Shown: positions 36,107 through 43,356 of the stretch, piece after piece
Layout: each line of letters opens with the position of its first letter
How positions within the stretch are numbered: the first letter of the stretch is position 1
Origin: Dyadobacter crusticola DSM 16708
GTDB lineage: Bacteria > Bacteroidota > Bacteroidia > Cytophagales > Spirosomataceae
DNA: 64,000 bases
Reading direction: 5' to 3'
NCBI RefSeq assembly: GCF_000701505.1
Contig: NZ_JNJB01000005.1
Span: 62,001 to 126,000, forward strand
The notes under the pieces: generated by a model
Told to the model about the DNA's origin: nothing
What the model saw: the letters and a program-made list of their open reading frames with translations, nothing else
Databases searched by the model: none
Made by a program: the position numbers and the translations under genes

Positions 36107-36931
36107 TTAACGGCCCTTTTTTTCGGCCTGTGCTTTGCGTAGTAGCTCGTCGTTCTTTAACTCAATAAACGCCAGTACATCTGCCAGGGGCCTGGCCATT
36201 ACCTGGTCATATCCGCCGAAAACGTGGCTTTCGGCTACCTTCACCACCTGGCGTTCCCAATCCTGGACAAATACGCCCGGGCCGATCGGCGCGGCGTCAG
36301 GGTCTTTGCTGGCCATCCCGAACAATGAAAGCAGGCGGTTTGCCGCGTTGTTGAACCATTGGGCCGTCACGATCATTGTAACCAGGTCGCATTTGTCGAA
36401 AAGTCTGGCGCGGGCGTCACATTTCGCAGAATTATACGCTTCCCTGGGATCACCGTTTTCCTCTTTTTTCAGCCGTTCCATTATACCAGGCTTCGGCCGC
36501 GCGATTGTGGCCATAAACTTGGCCAGGTGGCTGGCGTGGTGCTCTTTCGCATTATAAAATCCGATTAGGTGCGCCGTGGCCACCACAAATTCTGCCGTTC
36601 CCAGCTGGTGCAAATCATTGTCCGGCAGCAAGAAATCACGTCCCTTTAACCGAACCGACGCAACCGGGCGAAACTCCGGCCCTTTCAGTACCCAGTCCAT
36701 TGTCTGGATCAACCGCCAGGTTTGGGAGTGGTTTTCTGGCCGTTGTAGCAAATCCCAGATTTCAGGCGGGCACGAAAAAAGAGCTTTCAAAAGGGAAATC
36801 TTAGCCTGCCAGTCGTGCGGGTTCAGGTAGACGGCGCGAATAACCCCGATCATATCCTTTTGTTTCAGATCCTGGAAGCTGTCGCAAATCGCGCAGGTTG
36901 CGTTCAATTCTTCAATAAAAACCTTTTTCAA
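36107..36931 (-). CDS. conserved-looking phage protein of unknown function
   Basis: A 274-residue, mostly helical soluble protein without motifs I can name. It overlaps the upstream DUF6712 gene by 4 bases (ATGA), so the two are translationally coupled. Two Cys near the N-terminus (A-T-C-A-I-C-D) could bind metal. Position after the capsid and adaptor genes suggests head completion or head-tail joining. Confidence 0.7.
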   Translation of the reverse strand: MKKVFIEELNATCAICDSFQDLKQKDMIGVIRAVYLNPHDWQAKISLLKALFSCPPEIWDLLQRPENHSQTWRLIQTMDWVLKGPEFRPVASVRLKGRDFLLPDNDLHQLGTAEFVVATAHLIGFYNAKEHHASHLAKFMATIARPKPGIMERLKKEENGDPREAYNSAKCDARARLFDKCDLVTMIVTAQWFNNAANRLLSLFGMASKDPDAAPIGPGVFVQDWERQVVKVAESHVFGGYDQVMARPLADVLAFIELKNDELLRKAQAEKKGR

Positions 36932-37911
36932 AACCGGAAGTGTTTACGGCCCGCATTATCGGGCAAAGTCCATTTTTTACTGTCGTTGGTGCGGTACAAG
37001 CCGGACGCATAGTACTGCGGGAACACGGTAGAACTAGCGGTACCGTTCAAGTACATACGTAAGCTTGTTTTTGCCTGCTCCACCTGCTTTTCCAGGATCC
37101 CAGTCAGCCAGGCGATTTGCGGATCACTGACCGCCTTTTCATCTTGCAGATTGTTAAATACGGAAGCAATCCTGATACCTGCCGGTGAAATCTGGACGCT
37201 GATCCAGGGCAATGCATTAAGCAGGACGGCTGGTGCTGCAAACTCCTGACAAAGCTCTAAGAGGGCCTTGTGGTTTGCGTCCAGGGCCTGACCACTTCGA
37301 ACCATTGCTTTCAGCGAATTGTAAAGCGCTTCGCCCGTAACAGTTTTGACGGTTTTAAGCTCTACTCGATACATAAATCGGCGTAGAACCGAATACATCC
37401 GGTAGCTTTTGGGAACTTCCGGCAATGCGCGTTCCAGGGCGGCAGGGGTGCTGATCAGGTAGCCGTAGTTCTGGGAAAATTCGTCTGAATCTTTATAGAG
37501 CGGGAAATCTGCCAGGTTTGCTTCCAGGAACATCATCAGGGCTTCTATGGCTTCGTCGGCCTTCCTTACAATATCCTTTTGTACTGCATCTTCCTGATAG
37601 CGGAATAGGCTTTCGAATTTCTCGCTTTTAGTTTTCCCGATTCCACTACCGCCGAACTCGTAAGATGCTTGGTACCAAGCATCTTGGTACCCATTCCAGA
37701 CAATTGCGTTTTCTACCAGGATCTTTAATTCTCCTGCCTTCCCCTGCTGTTCTGCCTCCAAAGCTGCCAGCTGATCGGAACCAATCAGCCCGGCCAGTAG
37801 CTGGTTTTCTGCCTTATCCAGGTAAGGTTTTAAGATTTCGAAAGAATTATCCTTTCGAACTGCTGAACCGATCACGGCCCGTACTTGCTCAATCTTGGTT
37901 ATAAGGCTCAT
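36928..37911 (-). CDS. DUF6712-family head-tail connector protein
   Basis: A 327-residue protein with the helix-rich pattern of DUF6712, a family found after the major capsid gene in Bacteroidota phages (I-L-K-P-Y-L-D-K-A-E, Y-L-N-G-T near the C-terminus). A head-tail adaptor role follows from gene order. It overlaps both neighbours: 23 bases with the gene upstream and 4 with the one downstream. Confidence 0.72.
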   Translation of the reverse strand: MSLITKIEQVRAVIGSAVRKDNSFEILKPYLDKAENQLLAGLIGSDQLAALEAEQQGKAGELKILVENAIVWNGYQDAWYQASYEFGGSGIGKTKSEKFESLFRYQEDAVQKDIVRKADEAIEALMMFLEANLADFPLYKDSDEFSQNYGYLISTPAALERALPEVPKSYRMYSVLRRFMYRVELKTVKTVTGEALYNSLKAMVRSGQALDANHKALLELCQEFAAPAVLLNALPWISVQISPAGIRIASVFNNLQDEKAVSDPQIAWLTGILEKQVEQAKTSLRMYLNGTASSTVFPQYYASGLYRTNDSKKWTLPDNAGRKHFRF

Positions 37912-38557
37912 TTGCTAAACTTTGGATTCTGGCCCGCTCATTGGCGGCCGCTGTTTTGGCTTCTTGATGCAATGCCAAATACTTGGCATGTGTTTGCTCG
38001 GCTTCCGGGTAGCGCGGATCATTCACGCGCTTTTTCCAGACCGAAACGTTCTTAGACAGGTTGCGAACCGCCAGGGCTAATTCAATCCCGGCCGCTGGAA
38101 TGTGGTAATCCTTTCGAAATTCCTTTACTGGCTCGTCTGCCGGTAGCATTCGTTTCTCTTGGATATACTTTCGGCGGGCCAGCTCCTTGCGGTACAAATC
38201 ATCATAATGAAGTGTTTCCGCTACTTCCCTGGGGAATGCCTGGTCTTCTGGCAGGTCGCCCAGCCGGTCGGCCAAATCCGCCGCTTTTCGGTTGTGCTCG
38301 TCGATCAGCTGGCAGGATTTGGCAAACTCGACCTTATACTGGTCAGGCGTAAGCGGTGTACCTGGCTTTACTTCGCCTTTGGCTTGGGTTGCGTCCGCGT
38401 CCGCTTTGGTTGATCCACTGGCACCGCTGGCGCGTCGTTTACCTGGGTCTGCTCCGCTTCCGGTTCCGCTTCCTGATCCGCTTCCGGTTCCTGATCCGCT
38501 TCCGGCTCCTGATCCGCTTCCGGCTCCTGCCCTGCTTCCGGCTCCGATCTCGCCCAA
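37889..38557 (-). CDS. helical phage protein with Gly/Ser-rich start; possible frameshift extension of the upstream gene
   Basis: Residues from about 65 on are a convincing soluble helical protein (V-E-F-A-K-S-C-Q-L-I-D, Y-R-K-E-L-A-R-R-K-Y-I-Q). The first 60 residues are a Gly/Ser/Ala run translated from the 18-bp tandem repeat that the upstream gene reads as Glu/Pro/Asp in another frame. The only in-frame start is a TTG at 38557. This makes a -1 frameshift from the upstream gene an attractive alternative. I found no classic slippery heptamer in the 190-base overlap. Confidence 0.6.
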   Translation of the reverse strand: MGEIGAGSRAGAGSGSGAGSGSGTGSGSGSGTGSGADPGKRRASGASGSTKADADATQAKGEVKPGTPLTPDQYKVEFAKSCQLIDEHNRKAADLADRLGDLPEDQAFPREVAETLHYDDLYRKELARRKYIQEKRMLPADEPVKEFRKDYHIPAAGIELALAVRNLSKNVSVWKKRVNDPRYPEAEQTHAKYLALHQEAKTAAANERARIQSLANEPYNQD

Positions 38558-38817
38558 TCTACCAGCTTGGACATTGTTTCCGGGTCTTTCAGGGCTTCTT
38601 CCAGATCCACTTCCGATTCCTGGACCTGCGGGATTTCGTAGGCCGTGCCCAGGAAGGCCAAAAACTTTCCCACCTGCTCGTCGGCCTGGTCTGCGAATTC
38701 TTCCAGATCCTGGCCGGTTACTTTGTTGAAATGGGCGGCCGCTTGCTCTGGCGTGAATATGCCACGCTGGATCTTTTGCATGATACCATGCAGGGCAATT
38801 TTGATTTTAACATTCAT
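38368..38817 (-). CDS. acidic-tailed phage protein downstream of the capsid
   Basis: About 149 residues from the ATG at 38817. The N-terminal half is a helical domain (F-T-P-E-Q-A-A-A-H-F-N-K-V-T-G-Q-D) with an E/F-rich segment. The C-terminal part is a tandem E-P-E-A-D-Q repeat and then a Pro/Lys tail. The function is unknown. Its end overlaps the next gene by 190 bases; see there for the frameshift possibility. Confidence 0.65.
   Translation of the reverse strand: MNVKIKIALHGIMQKIQRGIFTPEQAAAHFNKVTGQDLEEFADQADEQVGKFLAFLGTAYEIPQVQESEVDLEEALKDPETMSKLVDWARSEPEAGQEPEADQEPEADQEPEADQEAEPEAEQTQVNDAPAVPVDQPKRTRTQPKPKAK
38473..38544. repeat. four 18-bp tandem repeats (CTGATCCGCTTCCGGYTC)
   Basis: Four head-to-tail 18-bp units at 38473, 38491, 38509 and 38527; the last has two changes. 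They keep frame in any reading, encoding a six-residue E-P-E-A-D-Q repeat in one frame and a Gly/Ser repeat in another. Confidence 0.85.
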
Positions 38818-38863
38818 TGTAATTGGGGAAAAACAAGTAGAGAATTGAAACAAAGGCGCCGGT

Positions 38864-39070
38864 CTATGATTTGGCTGTCTCGGCGGTGGCTGGTTTCCTC
38901 GTGTAAAGCTCGAACCAAGTAGGGAATTGCTTTTTGAGCGCCAGGGCCACTTCCTGGTCTAGTGTTGTCCATTTCGGGCCAGGATAAACCCAGTGGTAGG
39001 TTTGTTGGATCCAAAAAGGGACTGGCTTTTCTGATTGAAAAGCCAGTCTGATTTTTGCGGTTTTGCCCAT
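38864..39070 (-). CDS. small phage protein
   Basis: A 68-residue protein whose ATG overlaps the stop codon of the upstream gene (junction at 39070). This coupling is the main support. It is rich in aromatic residues (W-I-Q-Q-T-Y-H-W-V-Y-P-G-P-K-W) and has no known motif. A longer frame covering it in another phase is a shadow. Confidence 0.6.
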   Translation of the reverse strand: MGKTAKIRLAFQSEKPVPFWIQQTYHWVYPGPKWTTLDQEVALALKKQFPTWFELYTRKPATAETAKS

Positions 39071-39771
39071 TATGCGCCGCCCTCTGCTTCAACTTCCACC
39101 ATGCCAGGCAGGGCCAATGTTGCTGGGTAAAATGGCGGCTCTGTTACGTATGAGTCATTATCTCCGCTCACTGCATACCCGCGCTTGTCGCCTCCTTTTT
39201 TGCCTGAATCACCTTTGCTTTTCAGAATAATCGGCGACAGCTTAGAGCCAACCACGCGAATATCTCCGTCAAAATACTCGGCGAAAAGTATCACGCCGGT
39301 GTTCAAAAGCTTACGAAATTCAACAGACTGAGCTTTTGACTGGCCAGCAATATCGAAAGCTACCCCGTGCTTATAAGCCTGATAAAAGCGGTCGCCCTGG
39401 ATTTCGAAATTAAGGTTGGCGCTATTATCGGCCGGGGTAATAATTGCGACGGTCTTACCGGCTTTTAGCGGCACCGCCATAGTGACTTCCATTGTGGCAA
39501 CATTGATATGCGGGCTCAATCCTGAACCTCTGGGCCAGTCGATTGTCGAATCGTCAAGATCTGCCACGGGGACAATCCCAAAGCGACGGATACCTGCCGG
39601 GTTGGCGGTTTGCTCTTCAATGTTCTTGAAACCGACAAAGGAAGCGATGACGGCCAGGGAGTAACCGCCCACGGATCCGGCCGCGCCGTACAGATCCTGT
39701 ATTTCAGGGACGATATGCACCGCCAGGATTGCAGCGGCCGCAACAAAAAGGAAATTCAAAAACTTTTTCAT
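39070..39771 (-). CDS. phage protein with hydrophobic N-terminus, downstream of the major capsid gene
   Basis: About 233 residues from the ATG at 39771. It opens with a hydrophobic, signal-like stretch (F-L-N-F-L-F-V-A-A-A-A-I-L-A-V) and a second hydrophobic patch (Y-S-L-A-V-I-A-S-F-V-G-F). The rest is beta-rich. Position directly after the capsid gene suggests a head decoration or minor head protein, but a membrane-like start would be odd for that, so I leave it open. Confidence 0.7.
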   Translation of the reverse strand: MKKFLNFLFVAAAAILAVHIVPEIQDLYGAAGSVGGYSLAVIASFVGFKNIEEQTANPAGIRRFGIVPVADLDDSTIDWPRGSGLSPHINVATMEVTMAVPLKAGKTVAIITPADNSANLNFEIQGDRFYQAYKHGVAFDIAGQSKAQSVEFRKLLNTGVILFAEYFDGDIRVVGSKLSPIILKSKGDSGKKGGDKRGYAVSGDNDSYVTEPPFYPATLALPGMVEVEAEGGA

Positions 39772-39789
39772 ACTGGTTGCTTTGGTTGT

Positions 39790-39817
39790 GGGAATGCTAC
39801 CGTTTGGCAGCATTCCC
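39790..39817 (-). promoter_or_regulatory. intercistronic hairpin after the major capsid gene
   Basis: GGGAATGCT and AGCATTCCC form a perfect 9-bp stem with a 10-base loop. No U-tract follows on the minus strand, so it is more likely an mRNA-processing or stability element than a terminator. Confidence 0.5.
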
Positions 39818-39863
39818 GTAATTAGTCGGTAATTGATAAATGGAACTGATAGAGAGGGATTTA

Positions 39864-40865
39864 CTAAACTCCTGCGTTTACCGGTCTGGCGCGAAGGTCG
39901 TTTGTGGCGATCAGGTCAGAACGGTGATAATTCGGCGTGAAATTCATATCGCCAACGATAGCAATAGAGCGGTCACGCTTGCTATAATCCGTATCCAACT
40001 GGATGCCTTCTTCGGTGCGATCGGAAACAAAAACCAGGTTTTCGTCAGGCGTGATCGTCATTGTGTCAGTCCCCGCCCAGGCTAAAACCGGCTCGACAGC
40101 GATGTTTTTCGACCAGAACAAAACAGGCTGATTAAAAGCATTGTAGATGTTCTTATCACCGTACTTTTCCAGTACGGCAAACTCGTATTCAGAAGCCCTT
40201 TCAGGCGCGCAACGCAGTGTTGCTGGCTTATTTGCATACGCTGGCAACCTCGTTTTGAAGATTTTTGTCAGGTCGATCATCTCTTGAATGATATTATCTT
40301 GCTCCAAGAAAAAATCAGCCTGGGAATGCGTTAAAATCATTGTTTCTGGAATAGCGTCCGTCTCAATGTCGTTGTCAATCATTGTCAAAATGCCGTTCAC
40401 AACATCCTCAGGGTTTGTTCCAGTCGAATTTAAAACGCCCATCCATACCGCATTCAAAACATCTACACCGGTCTGGTCAATGATCCACTGCCAAACGTGA
40501 TCAGCAAACATATAATCTTCCGGGTTTTTCGCGTTGTGTCCTTCAACTTGTGCCCAGTACGTAGATTGCAATGCTCGGGCTTCTTTTTGGCCTATTAAAA
40601 GGTCAATTTTTGCGGGGCGAACTTTTGCTATCCTGGCTTCGATTTTCAAAGCGTTTTCCTTTGGGTTGAACGTCCCTTTTGCGCCAGGTTGCAATAAGGT
40701 TCTGCCCGTCAACGAACCTAATACAAGCTCGTCGGCAGTGCGGAGTTTCTGGAAACCAGATAGCTGGCCCCAGCCATCTATCATTCTTTTGGTAAATAAA
40801 GATCTGGCGCCGTCTCTGCGAACTTGCAGTGATCCGTCCAGGCCGGTTAAATCAACACTTGGCAT
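39864..40865 (-). CDS. major capsid protein
   Basis: About 333 residues from the ATG at 40865; the longer frame starts inside an intergenic hairpin. The body fits a HK97-type capsid subunit: a charged N-terminal segment (R-S-L-F-T-K-R-M-I-D), a central P-domain-like helix (H-V-W-Q-W-I-I-D-Q-T-G-V-D-V-L) and C-terminal strands (A-V-E-P-V-L-A-W-A-G-T-D-T-M). Order is decisive: S49 protease, coiled-coil scaffold, then this gene. It has no independent family motif I can prove by eye. Confidence 0.78.
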   Translation of the reverse strand: MPSVDLTGLDGSLQVRRDGARSLFTKRMIDGWGQLSGFQKLRTADELVLGSLTGRTLLQPGAKGTFNPKENALKIEARIAKVRPAKIDLLIGQKEARALQSTYWAQVEGHNAKNPEDYMFADHVWQWIIDQTGVDVLNAVWMGVLNSTGTNPEDVVNGILTMIDNDIETDAIPETMILTHSQADFFLEQDNIIQEMIDLTKIFKTRLPAYANKPATLRCAPERASEYEFAVLEKYGDKNIYNAFNQPVLFWSKNIAVEPVLAWAGTDTMTITPDENLVFVSDRTEEGIQLDTDYSKRDRSIAIVGDMNFTPNYHRSDLIATNDLRARPVNAGV

Positions 40866-40910
40866 ACTAGTTTTTATTTGAGGTGGGAAAAATTGGAAAG
40901 CGTTTTTAAT

Positions 40911-40960
40911 GCAGCCCCTTTGCCTGGCTCGATCAGGCGCAGGGTGCTGCATACACCCTT
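40911..40960 (-). promoter_or_regulatory. two mutually exclusive hairpins before the capsid gene
   Basis: Minus strand: AGGGTG with CACCCT (40941-40960) forms one hairpin; GCAGCACCC with GGGGCTGC (40911-40950) forms the other. They share the middle segment and cannot form together. The design recalls attenuators, but no T run marks a terminator on this strand. Confidence 0.35.
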
Positions 40961-40972
40961 TTTGTCAATGGC

Positions 40973-41509
40973 CTACGCCTGCGGGTTATTTCGTTTATAA
41001 GCTTCACGCGCTTCGATATCGGTCTTTGTCATACCGGCGTTCTGCTTTTCATTGGTTTCTTTGTTAGAAAGATCTTCGTCAGCCATTGGGTTGACAGCCT
41101 GGCGCAGCTTGCTGTATTTTGCCTCGGAAGCAGAAAGCGCACTTTGTGCAACCGTCAACTTTGCTGTTGTGCCTTCGTGGGCTTTTTTTTCGCTATCCAG
41201 TGCGGCGTCGGCAGCTTCCAGGCGGGTAGTCAGTGCTTTTACCTGGGCTTGCAGATCCGTATTTGTCGGCCCTGAATTGGATGGATCCGCATTCTGTGGG
41301 TCGCCCGATTCGGTTTCTTGCTGGGTTTCGGTCCCGCTTCCGGTTTCCTCCGTTTCCTCGGTTTCCTCCGAATCTTCTGGCTGCAAGGCTTCCGCATCCT
41401 GAACAAACTGGTTGAATTGTTCGGTGCTCAACGTCTCCGAAATCGCTTTAAAGCTATTTTTGAATGCGTCGCCTAACCATTGCGCGGCGCTCTTTTTGGG
41501 CTTACTCAT
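40973..41509 (-). CDS. capsid scaffold-like protein
   Basis: A 178-residue protein made of a helical start, a highly acidic linker (E-E-T-E-E-T-E-E-T-G-S-G) and a coiled coil (about residues 85-135, L-Q-A-Q-V-K-A-L-T-T-R-L-E-A). It lies between the head protease and the major capsid genes, the classic place and make-up of a scaffolding protein, which the protease would cut after assembly. Confidence 0.75.
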   Translation of the reverse strand: MSKPKKSAAQWLGDAFKNSFKAISETLSTEQFNQFVQDAEALQPEDSEETEETEETGSGTETQQETESGDPQNADPSNSGPTNTDLQAQVKALTTRLEAADAALDSEKKAHEGTTAKLTVAQSALSASEAKYSKLRQAVNPMADEDLSNKETNEKQNAGMTKTDIEAREAYKRNNPQA

Positions 41510-41539
41510 TGCTTATAAATTACAGGTGAAAAAATCGGG

Positions 41540-42385
41540 TTATGCTGCCAGCTGCAAAGCGCGTTTTGTAGCGGCTATCAAATCGCCTTTCGCGTCTACC
41601 AGTCCCAGCGCCAGCGCCTGGTCTGCGTTGTAAGTCTTGGCGGTGAAAACTTCATCGGATTTGATTTTTCCAGCACGGCCACGTCTTACAGCGCCTTCAA
41701 ATTCGCGTTGGCAAGCGTCGCAGCTGGCTTGCAGATCTGCTTCGGCTTCGGCGCTTAGCTCCTCTATCCAGTTGGCGCGGGCCTTGTCCGTGCTTTTCTT
41801 AGCCCGGATAATGCGCATGTCAATACCTTGATCTTTCAGGTACTGCGCCCAGCCTTCGTAGATAATCAGGGTTCCGATGGATCCCACACCGCTGGCCGCC
41901 TGGTTCTCGATGAAGATTTCATCGCACTGGCTGGCTACGTAATAACCGGCGCTGTAACAGGAAGCGACGCTGGCGACAATCGGCTTAACTTTTTTGAATT
42001 CGACCACCGCCTGGGCGAATGCTGGCGTACTGTCGGCAGTGCCGCCGCCGGTGTTAAACTTCAAAACCACACCTTTGATATCGGGATCCGTGGCCGCCGC
42101 TTTCAACTGGCGGATATAGAACTCGTTACCGTAACCGTACCATCCACCGCCCCGGCTCATTTCGCCCGTAACAGGCAGAACCAGGATATTTTTATCCGGG
42201 GAATAGGCATCTATCAGGTAATTGTTCCAGGCTTTGGCAAGTCCCGACGCTTTTACCGCAGGCTCGTAAGCCTTCGGTAGTGCAGGGCGGCTATTCGCAG
42301 GTTCTACGCTGTGAAGCTTCGCCACTAAGGCTGGTACCTCAATTTCGTTGATTTGCCAAATGAATTGGTTAGATAGCGGCGTCAT
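41540..42385 (-). CDS. S49-family (SppA-like) phage head maturation protease
   Basis: A 281-residue serine protease of the ClpP/crotonase fold. The catalytic Ser lies in A-S-C-Y-S-A-G-Y-Y, after the strand V-K-P-I-V-A-S-V; the general-base Lys is probably in I-I-R-A-K-K-S-T-D-K-A, a spot conserved in S49 peptidases. G-V-V-L-K-F-N-T-G-G-G forms the oxyanion region. It should trim scaffold and capsid subunits during head maturation. It is the first gene of a transcription unit with its own late-type promoter. Confidence 0.88.
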   Translation of the reverse strand: MTPLSNQFIWQINEIEVPALVAKLHSVEPANSRPALPKAYEPAVKASGLAKAWNNYLIDAYSPDKNILVLPVTGEMSRGGGWYGYGNEFYIRQLKAAATDPDIKGVVLKFNTGGGTADSTPAFAQAVVEFKKVKPIVASVASCYSAGYYVASQCDEIFIENQAASGVGSIGTLIIYEGWAQYLKDQGIDMRIIRAKKSTDKARANWIEELSAEAEADLQASCDACQREFEGAVRRGRAGKIKSDEVFTAKTYNADQALALGLVDAKGDLIAATKRALQLAA

Positions 42386-42418
42386 GTACTTTATTTAGCT
42401 GTGAACTAATGTTGGGTA

Positions 42419-42462
42419 CAATTTTAACCGGGTGGCGCGCCGCTAGAAAGGACACAAAAAAA
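42419..42462 (-). promoter_or_regulatory. late-type phage promoter C (head operon)
   Basis: Minus strand: T7-GTGTCC box (42462-42450), TTTC at the -33 position, 19 bases, TAAAATTG (42426-42419), one base off the -7 consensus. The box T run is shared with the terminator just upstream. The protease ATG (42385) follows 33 bases after the -7 box. Confidence 0.6.
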
Positions 42463-42484
42463 GCCCGGTAAAAGCTACCGGGCT
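42455..42484 (-). terminator. rho-independent terminator of the tail operon
   Basis: AGCCCGGTA (42484-42476 minus) pairs with TACCGGGCT around 5 bases, followed by TTTTTTT. It lies 20 bases after the LamG-like gene. Confidence 0.85.
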
Positions 42485-42503
42485 GCTGTCAGGTTCGCGC
42501 CTT

Positions 42504-43352
42504 TTAAGCGTTAGGTCGGTGCGGTGAGTTTGCCGCATACTCTTGCGCAACAATGGTGTCAGGATTTAATCCAGCGACATCCAGTCCTTTCATAATGGCT
42601 AAACGACCCAGCTCTCCATCCCATCCATCGCCAATAGTAAGCGGAACCGTGTTATTTGAAGCGAGCATTGAGGCCGGGAAATTAGTTGTTCGGGTAACTA
42701 CCGGCACCCCGTTCCGGTATACCTTCGCCAGGCGTGTTTTCCCGTTGTAGCCTTCATTTCGGCCATACATAGCAATGTGCACCCATTTGTTGTATTCAAA
42801 CGATAGCGCACCTGCTTGCGTAACATCGACGCCAGCAAAAAATATATTCATTTCCCCCGCTACAAAGCCGTACTGAAAGTTGAGATTATTCTTTGCGTTC
42901 CCTGTGGCGGGATCTGTAGAAGATAACGTCAATACTGTGCCGCTCTGGCGTACCGAACTGATTTTTACCCACATAGTGACCAAAACATCAGTTGTCTGCC
43001 CCTCAATTCCTATCGTAGGGTAAGGCGCGGTAGCGCTGCCGTAAATCAGCCGGTCGGCCGGTGCTGACGATCCTGCATTTACAATGCTCTGAAACGACAA
43101 GCTTTTGTTTGCCGCAGAAAAAGGAATAGCCGATCTTTCTGCAACCAGGCATTCGTTCGGCGCAGGGCCACTTTTAGCCAGGTTCACGAATTCATACCCG
43201 TTAGGCACCGGGTTCGTTTGCGGCGGGTAAGTTTTTGACTTCCGGAAATCTACCAAAAGAACTGTCTGCGGGTAGTCCAAAACATCCGTTTTAACCTTTA
43301 CCCCGTTTGGGACGGCCAGCGTTCCCGGCGACGTTATAATAGTTGCGCTCAT
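42504..43352 (-). CDS. LamG/concanavalin-like tail protein
   Basis: A 282-residue protein whose second half reads as a LamG jelly roll: V-L-V-T-M-W-V-K-I, a N-K-W-V-H-I-A-M-Y-G strand and V-Y-R-N-G-V-P-V, ending with G-R-L-A-I-M-K. Such domains bind carbohydrate. With the SGNH-hydrolase gene just upstream (4-base gap), it probably belongs to the host-recognition tip of the tail. Last gene of its operon. Confidence 0.75.
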   Translation of the reverse strand: MSATIITSPGTLAVPNGVKVKTDVLDYPQTVLLVDFRKSKTYPPQTNPVPNGYEFVNLAKSGPAPNECLVAERSAIPFSAANKSLSFQSIVNAGSSAPADRLIYGSATAPYPTIGIEGQTTDVLVTMWVKISSVRQSGTVLTLSSTDPATGNAKNNLNFQYGFVAGEMNIFFAGVDVTQAGALSFEYNKWVHIAMYGRNEGYNGKTRLAKVYRNGVPVVTRTTNFPASMLASNNTVPLTIGDGWDGELGRLAIMKGLDVAGLNPDTIVAQEYAANSPHRPNA

Positions 43353-43356
43353 GTTA

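Noticed and set aside
38473..38544. CRISPR or iteron
   Set aside because: The 18-bp units are in-frame coding tandem repeats giving a six-residue peptide repeat.
38368..38557. Classic X-XXY-YYZ slippery heptamer for programmed -1 frameshifting
   Set aside because: I read the whole overlap on the minus strand and found no heptamer that lets both tRNAs re-pair, so frameshifting stays a hypothesis.
38356..38922. 188-codon plus-strand frame opposite the repeat region
   Set aside because: It is an Arg/Phe/Leu repeat product of the 18-bp units and lies antisense to two better-supported genes.
38814..39092. 92-codon minus-strand frame overlapping the 68-residue gene
   Set aside because: It is in another phase. 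The 68-residue frame starts exactly at the stop of the upstream gene, which is the expected coupling.
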